Shown here piece after piece: positions 56,825-63,259 of a stretch of DNA of 63,259 bases (position 1 is the stretch's first letter; each line of letters starts with the position of its first letter). Location: assembly GCF_017996735.1 (NCBI RefSeq), contig NZ_JAGOGJ010000027.1, positions 1 to 63,259 on the forward strand. Direction: 5' to 3'. The position numbers and the translations under genes were made by a program. The DNA comes from Niveispirillum sp. Its GTDB lineage: Bacteria; Pseudomonadota; Alphaproteobacteria; Azospirillales; Azospirillaceae. The notes under the pieces were generated by a model. That model saw only the letters and a list, made by a program, of their open reading frames with translations, was not told the origin of the DNA and did no database searches.

Positions 56825-58252
56825 ATGACCCAATATCAGAAGCATTGTGCCCTTCCCGGGCGTCTTGTGATGGTTGGATTCGGCAGCATTGGCCAAGGTG
56901 TGCTGCCCCTGATTCTGCGGCATATCGAAGTTGACCGGCAGAACATCACCATCATTACGGCGGACGAGCGCGGCCACGGTGAGGCTGACTATTTCGGCAT
57001 CAAGTTCGTCAAGGAACCGCTGACCCGGCAGAATTACCGGGCCATGCTGGAACCCCTGCTCTCCAAGGGTGATTTCCTCCTGAACCTGTCGGTGGATGTC
57101 TCGTCCACGGCGCTGGTGGAACTGTGCGCGGAACGCGGCGCGCTCTATCTGGACACCTGTATCGAACCCTGGCCCGGCGGTTACACCGACCCCAGCCTGT
57201 CGCCCTCCATGCGCTCCAACTATGCGTTGCGCGAAACGGCGCTGGACCTGCGGTCCAAGCTGGGGTCCAAGGCCCCGACGGCGGTGCTGACCCATGGCGC
57301 CAATCCGGGCCTTGTCTCCCACTTCGTGAAGCAGGCGCTGCTGAACATCGCGGAGGATACGGGCCGCGACGTGGCCGACGTGCCGGCGGGGCGCGCGGCC
57401 TGGGCGGCGCTGGCCCATGAACTGGGCGTGAAGGTGATCCATATCGCCGAACGCGACACCCAGGTCTCCTCCATCCCCAAGAAGCGGGGGGAGTTCGTCA
57501 ATACCTGGTCCATCGACGGCTTCATCTCCGAGGGCTGCCAGCCGGCGGAAATGGGCTGGGGCACGCATGAGGCGACGTTCCCGCCCGACGGTATCCGTCA
57601 TGATTTCGGCTGTCAGGCCGGCATCATCCTGAACCGGCCGGGCGTAACGCAGCGCGTGCGCACCTGGACCCCGATGGAAGGCCCCTTCCACGGCTTCCTG
57701 ATCACGCATAGCGAGGCGCTGTCGATTCCCGACTACCTGACGGTGCGGGACGAGGCGGGCAACGCCATCTATCGCCCCACCTGCCACTATGCCTATCATC
57801 CCTGCGACGACGCGGTGAAATCGATCCACGAATTCGCCGGCAAGAACTTCGTGCAGCAGGAGACCCAGCGCCTGATGATGAAGGAAATCATCGACGGGGT
57901 GGACGAACTGGGCGTGCTGCTGGCCGGCCATGAAAAGGGTGCCTACTGGTTCGGCTCCCAACTCACCTGTTCGGAGGCCCGCCAGTTGGTGGAATTCAAC
58001 AGCGCCACCAGCCTGCAGGTCACGGTCGCCGCCCTGTCCGGCATGGTCTGGGCCATCGAGAATCCGGATCGCGGCATTGTCGAGGCCGACGACATGGATT
58101 TCCAGCGCTGCCTGGATATCTGCATGCCCTATCTGGGGCCGGTGGTCGGTGCCTACACCGACTGGACCCCGCTGGACGGCCGCAACAAGCTGTTCGTGGA
58201 GGACGTGGACACGTCCGACCCCTGGCAGTTCAAGAATATCCGGGTGGTGTAA
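56825..58252 (+). CDS. hss: Homospermidine synthase
   Basis: A 475-residue NAD+-dependent enzyme joining two putrescines into homospermidine, the typical polyamine of many alphaproteobacteria. VMVGFGSIGQGVLPLI is the nucleotide fold. LYLDTCIEPWPGGYTDP, LTHGANPGLVSHFVKQAL and ISEGCQPAEMGWGTHE are highly conserved in bacterial HSS. Length is as in Rhodopseudomonas and Blastochloris enzymes. ATG 56825. The putrescine-producing decarboxylase lies directly upstream. Confidence 0.95.
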   Translation: MTQYQKHCALPGRLVMVGFGSIGQGVLPLILRHIEVDRQNITIITADERGHGEADYFGIKFVKEPLTRQNYRAMLEPLLSKGDFLLNLSVDVSSTALVELCAERGALYLDTCIEPWPGGYTDPSLSPSMRSNYALRETALDLRSKLGSKAPTAVLTHGANPGLVSHFVKQALLNIAEDTGRDVADVPAGRAAWAALAHELGVKVIHIAERDTQVSSIPKKRGEFVNTWSIDGFISEGCQPAEMGWGTHEATFPPDGIRHDFGCQAGIILNRPGVTQRVRTWTPMEGPFHGFLITHSEALSIPDYLTVRDEAGNAIYRPTCHYAYHPCDDAVKSIHEFAGKNFVQQETQRLMMKEIIDGVDELGVLLAGHEKGAYWFGSQLTCSEARQLVEFNSATSLQVTVAALSGMVWAIENPDRGIVEADDMDFQRCLDICMPYLGPVVGAYTDWTPLDGRNKLFVEDVDTSDPWQFKNIRVV

Positions 58253-58268
58253 CGCCAAGCCATACGAT

Positions 58269-58301
58269 CCCCCTCTGCCGGTGAAACGCCGGCAGAGGGG
58301 G
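58269..58301 (+). terminator. Strong hairpin behind homospermidine synthase
   Basis: Perfect 13-bp arms CCCCCTCTGCCGG and CCGGCAGAGGGGG with a 7-base loop, 16 bases after the hss stop. No T-run, so termination may need Rho or the hairpin may protect the 3' end. Confidence 0.65.
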
Positions 58302-58515
58302 AGTGGCCGGAAAGGCAGCGGCTGAAATCACCGCGTCGCATGCCCGGGGAACACCCGGATGCCATCGCCGACATTACAAGACATGAAGAAGTCGTCACGG
58401 CGTCTGGCGTTCCACGCCAAGTGGCCGCTGCCGGGCGCCCTGTGACCAACGACTAAAACCGATCGAGCGGCAGCCGCTTTATTTTGAGAAACCATTCATT
58501 CCCGTATCGGGAAAA

Positions 58516-58606
58516 TGGCGGAGGGGATGAGATTCGAACTCACGATACGCTTTTGACGTATACCCGCTTTCCAGGCGAGCGCCTTCAACCACTCGGCCAC
58601 CCCTCC
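58516..58606 (-). tRNA. tRNA-Ser(GGA)
   Basis: On the minus strand the acceptor stem is GGAGGGG paired with CCCCTCC, discriminator G and encoded CCA (58516-58518). The D-arm begins TGGCCGAGTGG. The anticodon loop CTGGAAA carries GGA, reading UCC/UCU. A long variable arm (TACGTCAAAAGCGTA) is typical of serine tRNA, and GTTCGAATC is the T loop. 91 bases with CCA. Confidence 0.96.
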
Positions 58607-58667
58607 GCACTGGATGGGCGCGGAACATAATGAGGTCGGATCGATCCCGCAAGCCTTTTAATCACCC

Positions 58668-59258
58668 TCATTTCGGCATGGCCGACCGGCGTTGCGACAG
58701 CAGGTCGGACAGGGCGCTGTCCGCCAGGGGTTCCAGGGCCAGCAGAGCCTGATAGGGATCGCCGGGCAGGGCCAGCAGCCGGGCGAAGGCGGGTTCGGTC
58801 TTGATGCCGGCCTGTTTCAGGGCACGGATAGCGGGGCGCAGGGACGGGTCCAGGGCCAGCAGCCGCGCCTCCACCAGCATATGGCGCCAGCCCATCTGCC
58901 GAGTCACGGGCAGGGCCTGCACAAAAATCTCCACGGGCAGACCGTCCAGCGTGAAGCCGGCGACCAGGGCCGGGCCGTCGGCCGCGCTGGCCCGGCGGTG
59001 GGCATAGCCGGGGTAATGGCCGAAGGCGGCATCCAGAATTGGGGCCAGGGAAAACGGGTCGTCCGCCTGGACCAGGATGTCCAGGTCGGACCCTTCGACG
59101 GCGATGTCGATGGGGAAGGTGCCGGCCAGACCCGTATCGTGCCCGGCCAGCCGGTCAAAGGGACGATGGCGCGACAGGGTGGCGAAGGCGCGGCGCTGGT
59201 CGGCGCTGCCATCAGCCAGGAAGGACCAGTCGCGGAAGTCGGGCTGCTTCTCAGCCAT
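58668..59258 (-). CDS. DUF4269 (nucleotidyltransferase-fold) protein
   Basis: A 196-residue protein. LAGTFPIDIAVEGSDLDILVQ resembles the GS-x(n)-DxD core of the nucleotidyltransferase superfamily as found in DUF4269. FTLDGLPVEIFVQALPVTRQMGWRHMLVEARLL is the matching later strand-helix segment. Activity is unknown. Its ATG overlaps the end of the YggS gene by 8 bases, so the two are translationally coupled. Confidence 0.8.
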   Translation of the reverse strand: MAEKQPDFRDWSFLADGSADQRRAFATLSRHRPFDRLAGHDTGLAGTFPIDIAVEGSDLDILVQADDPFSLAPILDAAFGHYPGYAHRRASAADGPALVAGFTLDGLPVEIFVQALPVTRQMGWRHMLVEARLLALDPSLRPAIRALKQAGIKTEPAFARLLALPGDPYQALLALEPLADSALSDLLSQRRSAMPK

Positions 59259-59946
59259 GGGCGGCCGGTTTGATCCGTTCGCCGAAAATGGCGGTACCGA
59301 CGCGCACGAAGGTGGCGCCCGTGCGCACGGCCTGTTCGTAATCCCCGCTCATGCCCATCGACACCTCCGTCAGCCCGTGCTGTTCCGCCAGATCGCGCAG
59401 CAGGGCAAAATGCGGGGCCGGGTCCTGATCGGCGGGGGGAATACACATCAGCCCGTCGATGGTCAGGCCGTGCATGTCGCGACATTCGGCCAGAAAGGCG
59501 GGCAGGTCGGCGGGCGCGATGCCGGCCTTCTGCGGCTCGTCCCCCACATTCACCTCCACGAACAGGCGGGGCAGCCGCCCGCGCTTGCGCCCCTCCTCCG
59601 CCAGGGCGGCGGCCAGCTTCGGGCGGTCCAGGGTCTGGATCACGTCGAACAGGGCGACGGCTTCCTTCACCTTGTTGGTCTGCAAAGGGCCGATCAGGTG
59701 CAGTTCGATATCGGGATAGCGTTCGCGCGCCGCCGGGAATTTGGCCTTGGCCTCCTGCACCCGGTTCTCCCCGAACAGGCGGTGGCCGGCGGCAAGCGCC
59801 GCTTCCAGCTTTTCCACCGGCTGCACCTTGGACACGGCGATCAGGCGGGCGGCGCCGGCGGGCCTTCCGGCCTCCGCTGCGGCCCGGTCGATGCGGGTCT
59901 TGATCTCGGCCAGGTTGTCGGCCACATCGTTGGCGGGGTCGGTCAT
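59251..59946 (-). CDS. YggS/PLPBP-family pyridoxal-phosphate homeostasis protein
   Basis: A 231-residue PLP-binding barrel. LIAVSKVQPVEKLEAAL carries the PLP lysine. RLFGENRVQEAKAK, LHLIGPLQTNKVKEAV, FVEVNVGDEPQKAG, GLMCIPP and VSMGMSGDYEQAVRTGATFVRVGTAIFG follow in the family order. It has no decarboxylase or racemase activity in studied homologues and buffers vitamin B6. ATG 59946 is correct although the frame stays open to 60528. Confidence 0.95.
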   Translation of the reverse strand: MTDPANDVADNLAEIKTRIDRAAAEAGRPAGAARLIAVSKVQPVEKLEAALAAGHRLFGENRVQEAKAKFPAARERYPDIELHLIGPLQTNKVKEAVALFDVIQTLDRPKLAAALAEEGRKRGRLPRLFVEVNVGDEPQKAGIAPADLPAFLAECRDMHGLTIDGLMCIPPADQDPAPHFALLRDLAEQHGLTEVSMGMSGDYEQAVRTGATFVRVGTAIFGERIKPAAHG

Positions 59947-60090
59947 CGTCTCTGCCCTGGGTTGGGGAACCGGCATTGGTCGGGGGCACGGGCCATTGGC
60001 CTTGTTTTCGCCCCACGCAGCACGTAAAGCCGTTCCTGTCCGCCCCGTCAATCCCGTGGCCCCCTGCCACCCTGTTCCAAGGATGCGATC

Positions 60091-61104
60091 TTGGCCCGCC
60101 TGTTGTCCCGCCTGTCCGCCGCCGCCGCCCTGCTGGCCGCCCTGCCCGCCGCCGGTGAGACGGTGGAATTCGACTGGCGCGGGGTGGGGCAGGGGGCGGT
60201 GGTGCGGTCGGGCGACGGGCACGACCTGTTCGGCGCCTATGCCGTCACGGGGGAGGGCACGCTGACCACCGACAGCGGGCTGGGCCTGTCGCTGACGGCG
60301 ACGCTGGGATCGGGTGACTACCAGAAAAGCCTGGACCGGCCCGGCCGCAACGACCAACTGACCGCGAACGAGATTTTCCTGACCGTCAATTCCGCCTGGG
60401 GCCGTCTGCGCCTTGGTGACGAGGATGGGGCAGCCAAGCGGGCCATCGACATGCTGCCCCTGCTGTCGGGCGGGCAGATGGATGGGTTGTGGACGGGCAT
60501 CGCGCCGACGGCCCCACCCATCGACCATCTGGGCCGCGACAGCGACGACGCCACCAAGATCCTGTATGAGACGCCGCGCGTCATGGGCCTGCGCCTGGGC
60601 GTGTCCTATGCGCCCAAGCGCGACAGTCTGGTGGAGGATATCGCGCGGGAGACGCCAGGCGCCCTGGACCGCGATCTGTGGGAGGTGGGGCTGAATTATC
60701 AGGGCGACTGGAACGCCTTCTCCTATGAACTGGCCGCCGGTTATGTGAAGGCCGACAGCCGCAACCCGCTGCTGGGCGACACGGAAAGCCTGAAACTGGC
60801 CGGTTTGCTGCTTTATGGCGGCTTTTCCGGCGGCGTGGTCTATGTCGATGATGGCGATAGCGGGCGGTTGAAGGGCGACGATGCCACCAGCACCACCCTG
60901 ATGGCCGCCTACGAGAATGGGCCCTATGGCGCGGCCTTGTGGTGGCAGGGAGTCGATCTGGATATCAGCCGCGATTACGACGCCTATGGCGCCGGCCTGT
61001 CGTGGCGCATCCTGGATGAAACCAGCCTGAGCCTGGATGCGGTGAGATATGATGGCGGGCGGCGCGGCTGGGTCGGCACGCTGGGGGTCGAGGCGCGGTT
61101 TTAA
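60091..61104 (+). CDS. Outer-membrane porin (Gram-negative porin family)
   Basis: A 337-residue protein with signal peptide (LLSRLSAAAALLAALPAAGE). The mature part is amphipathic strands with Gly-Asp-rich turns: GLSLTATLGSGDYQK, EIFLTVNSAWGRLRLGDEDGA (the strand before the constriction loop L3), YETPRVMGLRLGVSYAPK and the C-terminal LGVEARF with terminal Phe. Substrate unknown. The start is TTG 60091 with AAGGATG before it; the nearest ATG (60083) is out of frame. Its stop overlaps the LysE stop by two bases. Confidence 0.85.
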   Translation: MARLLSRLSAAAALLAALPAAGETVEFDWRGVGQGAVVRSGDGHDLFGAYAVTGEGTLTTDSGLGLSLTATLGSGDYQKSLDRPGRNDQLTANEIFLTVNSAWGRLRLGDEDGAAKRAIDMLPLLSGGQMDGLWTGIAPTAPPIDHLGRDSDDATKILYETPRVMGLRLGVSYAPKRDSLVEDIARETPGALDRDLWEVGLNYQGDWNAFSYELAAGYVKADSRNPLLGDTESLKLAGLLLYGGFSGGVVYVDDGDSGRLKGDDATSTTLMAAYENGPYGAALWWQGVDLDISRDYDAYGAGLSWRILDETSLSLDAVRYDGGRRGWVGTLGVEARF

Positions 61105-61718
61105 GCCCCCTGGATCAGCAGCCCCAGGCCCAGCGCCGCCATGGTGACGGCAATGACTGCATCCAGCGCCTGCCAGATGCCGGGTCGTGCAAAAAGCGGG
61201 CGCAGCAGGCGTGCGCCATGGCCCAGGGCCAGGAAGAAGCTGAAGGAAGCGGCGATGGCACCGGCCGCGAACAGGTGCCGCCCCTCCCCATGGCCCGCCG
61301 CCACCGACCCGATCAGCAGCACCGTATCCAGATAGACATGCGGGTTCAGCCAGGTGAGCGCCAGACAGGTGGCCAGCGTCGCGGCCAGCCCCGGCCCACC
61401 CGCCGCCGCCGGTGACAGCGTAGCGCCCGGCCGCAGGGCCGACCGCAGGGCGCGGACCGCATAGGCCAGCAGGAAGGCGGCCCCGGCATAGCGCATGACC
61501 GGCACGATGGCGGGCAGGGCTGCCTGCACCCGCGCCAGCCCCTCCACCCCCGCCAGGATCAGCAGCGCGTCGGAAAAAGCACAGGTCAGCGTGACGGCCC
61601 AGACATGGTCACCCCGCAAACCCTGGCGCAGGACAAAGGCGTTCTGCGCCCCGATGGCGACGATCAGGCTGAGACCCAGGAGATAGCCGGGAAGGACATG
61701 GGCAAGCAGGGCGGACAT
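61101..61718 (-). CDS. argO: LysE/ArgO-family basic amino acid exporter
   Basis: A 205-residue inner-membrane exporter with six predicted helices. The N-terminal SLIVAIGAQNAFVLRQGLRG is the LysE signature. LTWLNPHVYLDTVLLIGSVAA is the conserved third-repeat segment. ATG 61718 (MSALLAHVLPG). Divergent from an ArgP/LysG-type regulator, the standard arrangement in which that regulator activates the exporter in response to lysine or arginine. Confidence 0.92.
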   Translation of the reverse strand: MSALLAHVLPGYLLGLSLIVAIGAQNAFVLRQGLRGDHVWAVTLTCAFSDALLILAGVEGLARVQAALPAIVPVMRYAGAAFLLAYAVRALRSALRPGATLSPAAAGGPGLAATLATCLALTWLNPHVYLDTVLLIGSVAAGHGEGRHLFAAGAIAASFSFFLALGHGARLLRPLFARPGIWQALDAVIAVTMAALGLGLLIQGA

Positions 61719-61821
61719 GGCGGATGGACCGGGCAGGCAGTGACGGACACCTTCGCCTATCATCCCCAGCGGATTTAGCGTAGATAATGTTCCTAATCCT
61801 AATTGAGCGCTGCTGAACTGT
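61719..61821. promoter_or_regulatory. Shared promoter region of lysE/argO and argP
   Basis: A 103-base divergent region. The stretch near 61777-61807 (TTAGCGTAGATAATG and CCTAATCCTAATTGAG) is AT-rich against its surroundings and a fair place for a LysR-type T-N11-A site and for the -10 elements. No exact boundary can be given. Confidence 0.45.
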
Positions 61822-62733
61822 ATGCTGGACTATGCCCTGTTGGAGGCGCTGGCCGCCGTCATCCGCACCGGCGGATTCGACCGCGCGGCGCGGCACCTGA
61901 ACCTGACACCGTCTGCCATCTCGCAACGGGTGAAGCTGCTGGAGGAACGCATGGGCACGGCCCTGGTGGTGCGGGGACAGCCCTGTACCGCCACGCGGGC
62001 CGGCCTGCGCCTGTGCCAGCATGCCGAGCAGGTGGCGCTGCTGGAAAGCGAGTTGCCGGGGGCGCTGCCGGGGCTGGACCCGTCGGCGGTGCCGGTGCCG
62101 CTGCGCATCGCGGTCAATGCCGACAGTCTGGCCACATGGTTCATCACCGCCATGGCGGCCCCGCCCCACTGCCTGTTCGATCTGGTGCTGGATGATCAGG
62201 ACCATAGCGCCGACTGGCTGCGCCGGGGAGAGGTGGTGGCGGCGGTGACGGCGGGTGGCGGCACCGTGCCGGGATGCGACAGCCATCCGCTTGGCGTGCT
62301 GCGCTATGTGGCCACCGCCAGCCCGGATTTCATCGACCGGCATTTCCCGGCGGGTGTCGATGCGGCGTCCCTGTCCCGCGCGCCCTGCCTGACCTTCAAC
62401 GCCAAGGACGGGTTGCAGGCCGCATGGCTGCGCCGGGCCGTGGGGGAGGGGGGAGCGGTGCCTACCCCGCCCACCCATTGGCTGCCCTCCTCCCAGGCTT
62501 TTGTCGATGCGGCCCTGGCGGGGATCGGCTGGGGCATGAATCCGCTGCTGCTGGCCGCCCCGCATCTGGCGGCGGGGCGGCTGGTGGCGCTGCTGCCGGG
62601 CACCGAACTGGACGTGCCGCTGGTCTGGCAGCGCAGCCGTCTGGCCAGCGCCACCCTGGCCGACCTGACCCGCGCCGTCCGCCGCGCAGCCGGCGATCAT
62701 CTCTTGCCTTTCGTGCCTTCCGGATCAGGTTGA
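61822..62733 (+). CDS. argP: ArgP/LysG-family LysR-type regulator
   Basis: A 303-residue LysR-type protein. The N-terminal helix-turn-helix is LEALAAVIRTGGFDRAARHLNLTPSAISQRVKLLEERMG, which matches ArgP/IciA. The effector domain follows with LRIAVNADSLATWF, typical of the subgroup. It should bind lysine or arginine and activate the divergent exporter. ATG 61822. Confidence 0.9.
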   Translation: MLDYALLEALAAVIRTGGFDRAARHLNLTPSAISQRVKLLEERMGTALVVRGQPCTATRAGLRLCQHAEQVALLESELPGALPGLDPSAVPVPLRIAVNADSLATWFITAMAAPPHCLFDLVLDDQDHSADWLRRGEVVAAVTAGGGTVPGCDSHPLGVLRYVATASPDFIDRHFPAGVDAASLSRAPCLTFNAKDGLQAAWLRRAVGEGGAVPTPPTHWLPSSQAFVDAALAGIGWGMNPLLLAAPHLAAGRLVALLPGTELDVPLVWQRSRLASATLADLTRAVRRAAGDHLLPFVPSGSG

Positions 62734-62804
62734 CTCTTGCGCGACGCTTGCTTTACCGCCACCCTGCCAGGGCTGGGGCCGGCGAAGGGGATTCGGTGGC
62801 CATC

Positions 62805-63259
62805 ATGAATGACGCTTTCACCCTTGATCCCGTGGAAAGGCGTGGTGACCTGCGCCATCCGCGGCTGTGTCTTCTCTACGATGCCTGGGTTGCGACCACT
62901 GCACCCGGCCATTCCCTGCCGGACATCGACAGGTTGCTGCCGGCCGCACAGGCCGTGCTGGGCGACGATCTCTGGTGCCTGGACATTGTGGGATGGGGCG
63001 GGCGGCCGGATTTTGTCGGCCGTTATTTCGGCCGCAACACCATCATCAATTACGAGATGGACCCCACCGGCCGCCGGATCAGCGAATTTGCGCGCCAGCC
63101 GGTTTTTGCCCGCATCATGCGGGTGCTGGGGTCCGTCGCGGCCAGCGGTCGGCCCATGCGCTTTGTGGCCGAACAGTCGGTGATGTCGGACGGGCGGTTG
63201 CTGGAGGTGGAGGCGCTGGCCCTGCCCGTGGCCAAGGCGGGGGACGGCCTGTCCTGCGT
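62805..63259 (+). CDS. PAS_5-type domain protein (3' truncated by window edge)
   Basis: An open frame from ATG 62805 runs off the window (151 residues seen). It reads LRHPRLCLLYDAW, SLPDIDRLLPAAQAVLGDDLWCLDIVG, RYFGRNTIINYEMDP and EQSVMSDGRLLEVEALALPVA. That matches the PAS-like domain frequent in Rhodospirillales (PAS_5). Function unknown. A GTG nine bases earlier is a possible start. Confidence 0.72.
   Translation, partial: MNDAFTLDPVERRGDLRHPRLCLLYDAWVATTAPGHSLPDIDRLLPAAQAVLGDDLWCLDIVGWGGRPDFVGRYFGRNTIINYEMDPTGRRISEFARQPVFARIMRVLGSVAASGRPMRFVAEQSVMSDGRLLEVEALALPVAKAGDGLSC

Noticed and set aside
58516..58606. tRNA-Ser as an integration site for a mobile element
   Set aside because: No integrase, no direct repeat of the tRNA 3' end and no compositional change nearby.

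Overview
The window is dense, GC-rich bacterial chromosome. It looks like an alphaproteobacterium of the Rhodospirillales (Azospirillum/Niveispirillum-like). The grounds are gene content: an Irr-type Fur regulator, mdh near sucCD, homospermidine synthase beside an ornithine decarboxylase, a PAS_5-type protein, GluQRS, and many sensor kinases. Placement below order is inference. No integrase, transposase, CRISPR array or rRNA was found; the only RNA gene seen is one tRNA-Ser. Most of it reads as core chromosome.

Layout. 1-10 kb: tail of an N-formylglutamate amidohydrolase, a GAF-domain histidine kinase, Irr, an acidic-tailed hypothetical protein divergent from AlkB, a GIN-domain protein, a ribbon-helix-helix protein, a HAD hydrolase, a protein with a FliM-like C-terminal tail, and GluQRS. 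10-19.5 kb: HNH nuclease, MASE1 kinase, and a polar amino-acid ABC operon with a glycosyltransferase gene inside it, followed by a nucleotide-sugar epimerase. 19.5-25 kb: three tandem oligopeptide-binding proteins without permeases. 25-36.5 kb: central metabolism (acetyl-CoA hydrolase/CoA-transferase, leuD, leuB, mdh, sucC, sucD) with two paralogous small secreted proteins between mdh and sucC.

36.5-48 kb: a CI-like repressor facing an 840-bp AT-rich gap, a PAS kinase, prfB with an intact programmed frameshift, an OmpW porin, a LuxR-type regulator followed by a kinase-like protein that lacks an ATPase domain, rho, a 67-residue unknown, and oligoendopeptidase F. 48-63 kb: a serine hydrolase, a Do-like protease, a lipoprotein, a flavoprotein, a long pentapeptide-repeat protein, ArfB, the ODC-homospermidine synthase polyamine pair, tRNA-Ser, YggS with a DUF4269 partner, a porin, divergent LysE/ArgP, and the start of a PAS protein.

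The most unusual signal is a family of four intergenic mosaic palindromic elements (about 19.6, 36.5, 45.4 and 47.9 kb). Each has a hairpin whose stem base is ATACC/GGTAT-like while the upper stem varies with its pairing kept, joined to a GCCGCC/GGCGGC hairpin. All four lie directly behind a gene end (epimerase, sucD, rho, pepF), three of them in convergent gaps. Other points of interest are possible cis-regulation of the polyamine genes (a 12-codon leader ORF and an attenuator-like hairpin), a hairpin-rich C/T-rich rho leader, and the glycosyltransferase inside an amino-acid transporter operon.
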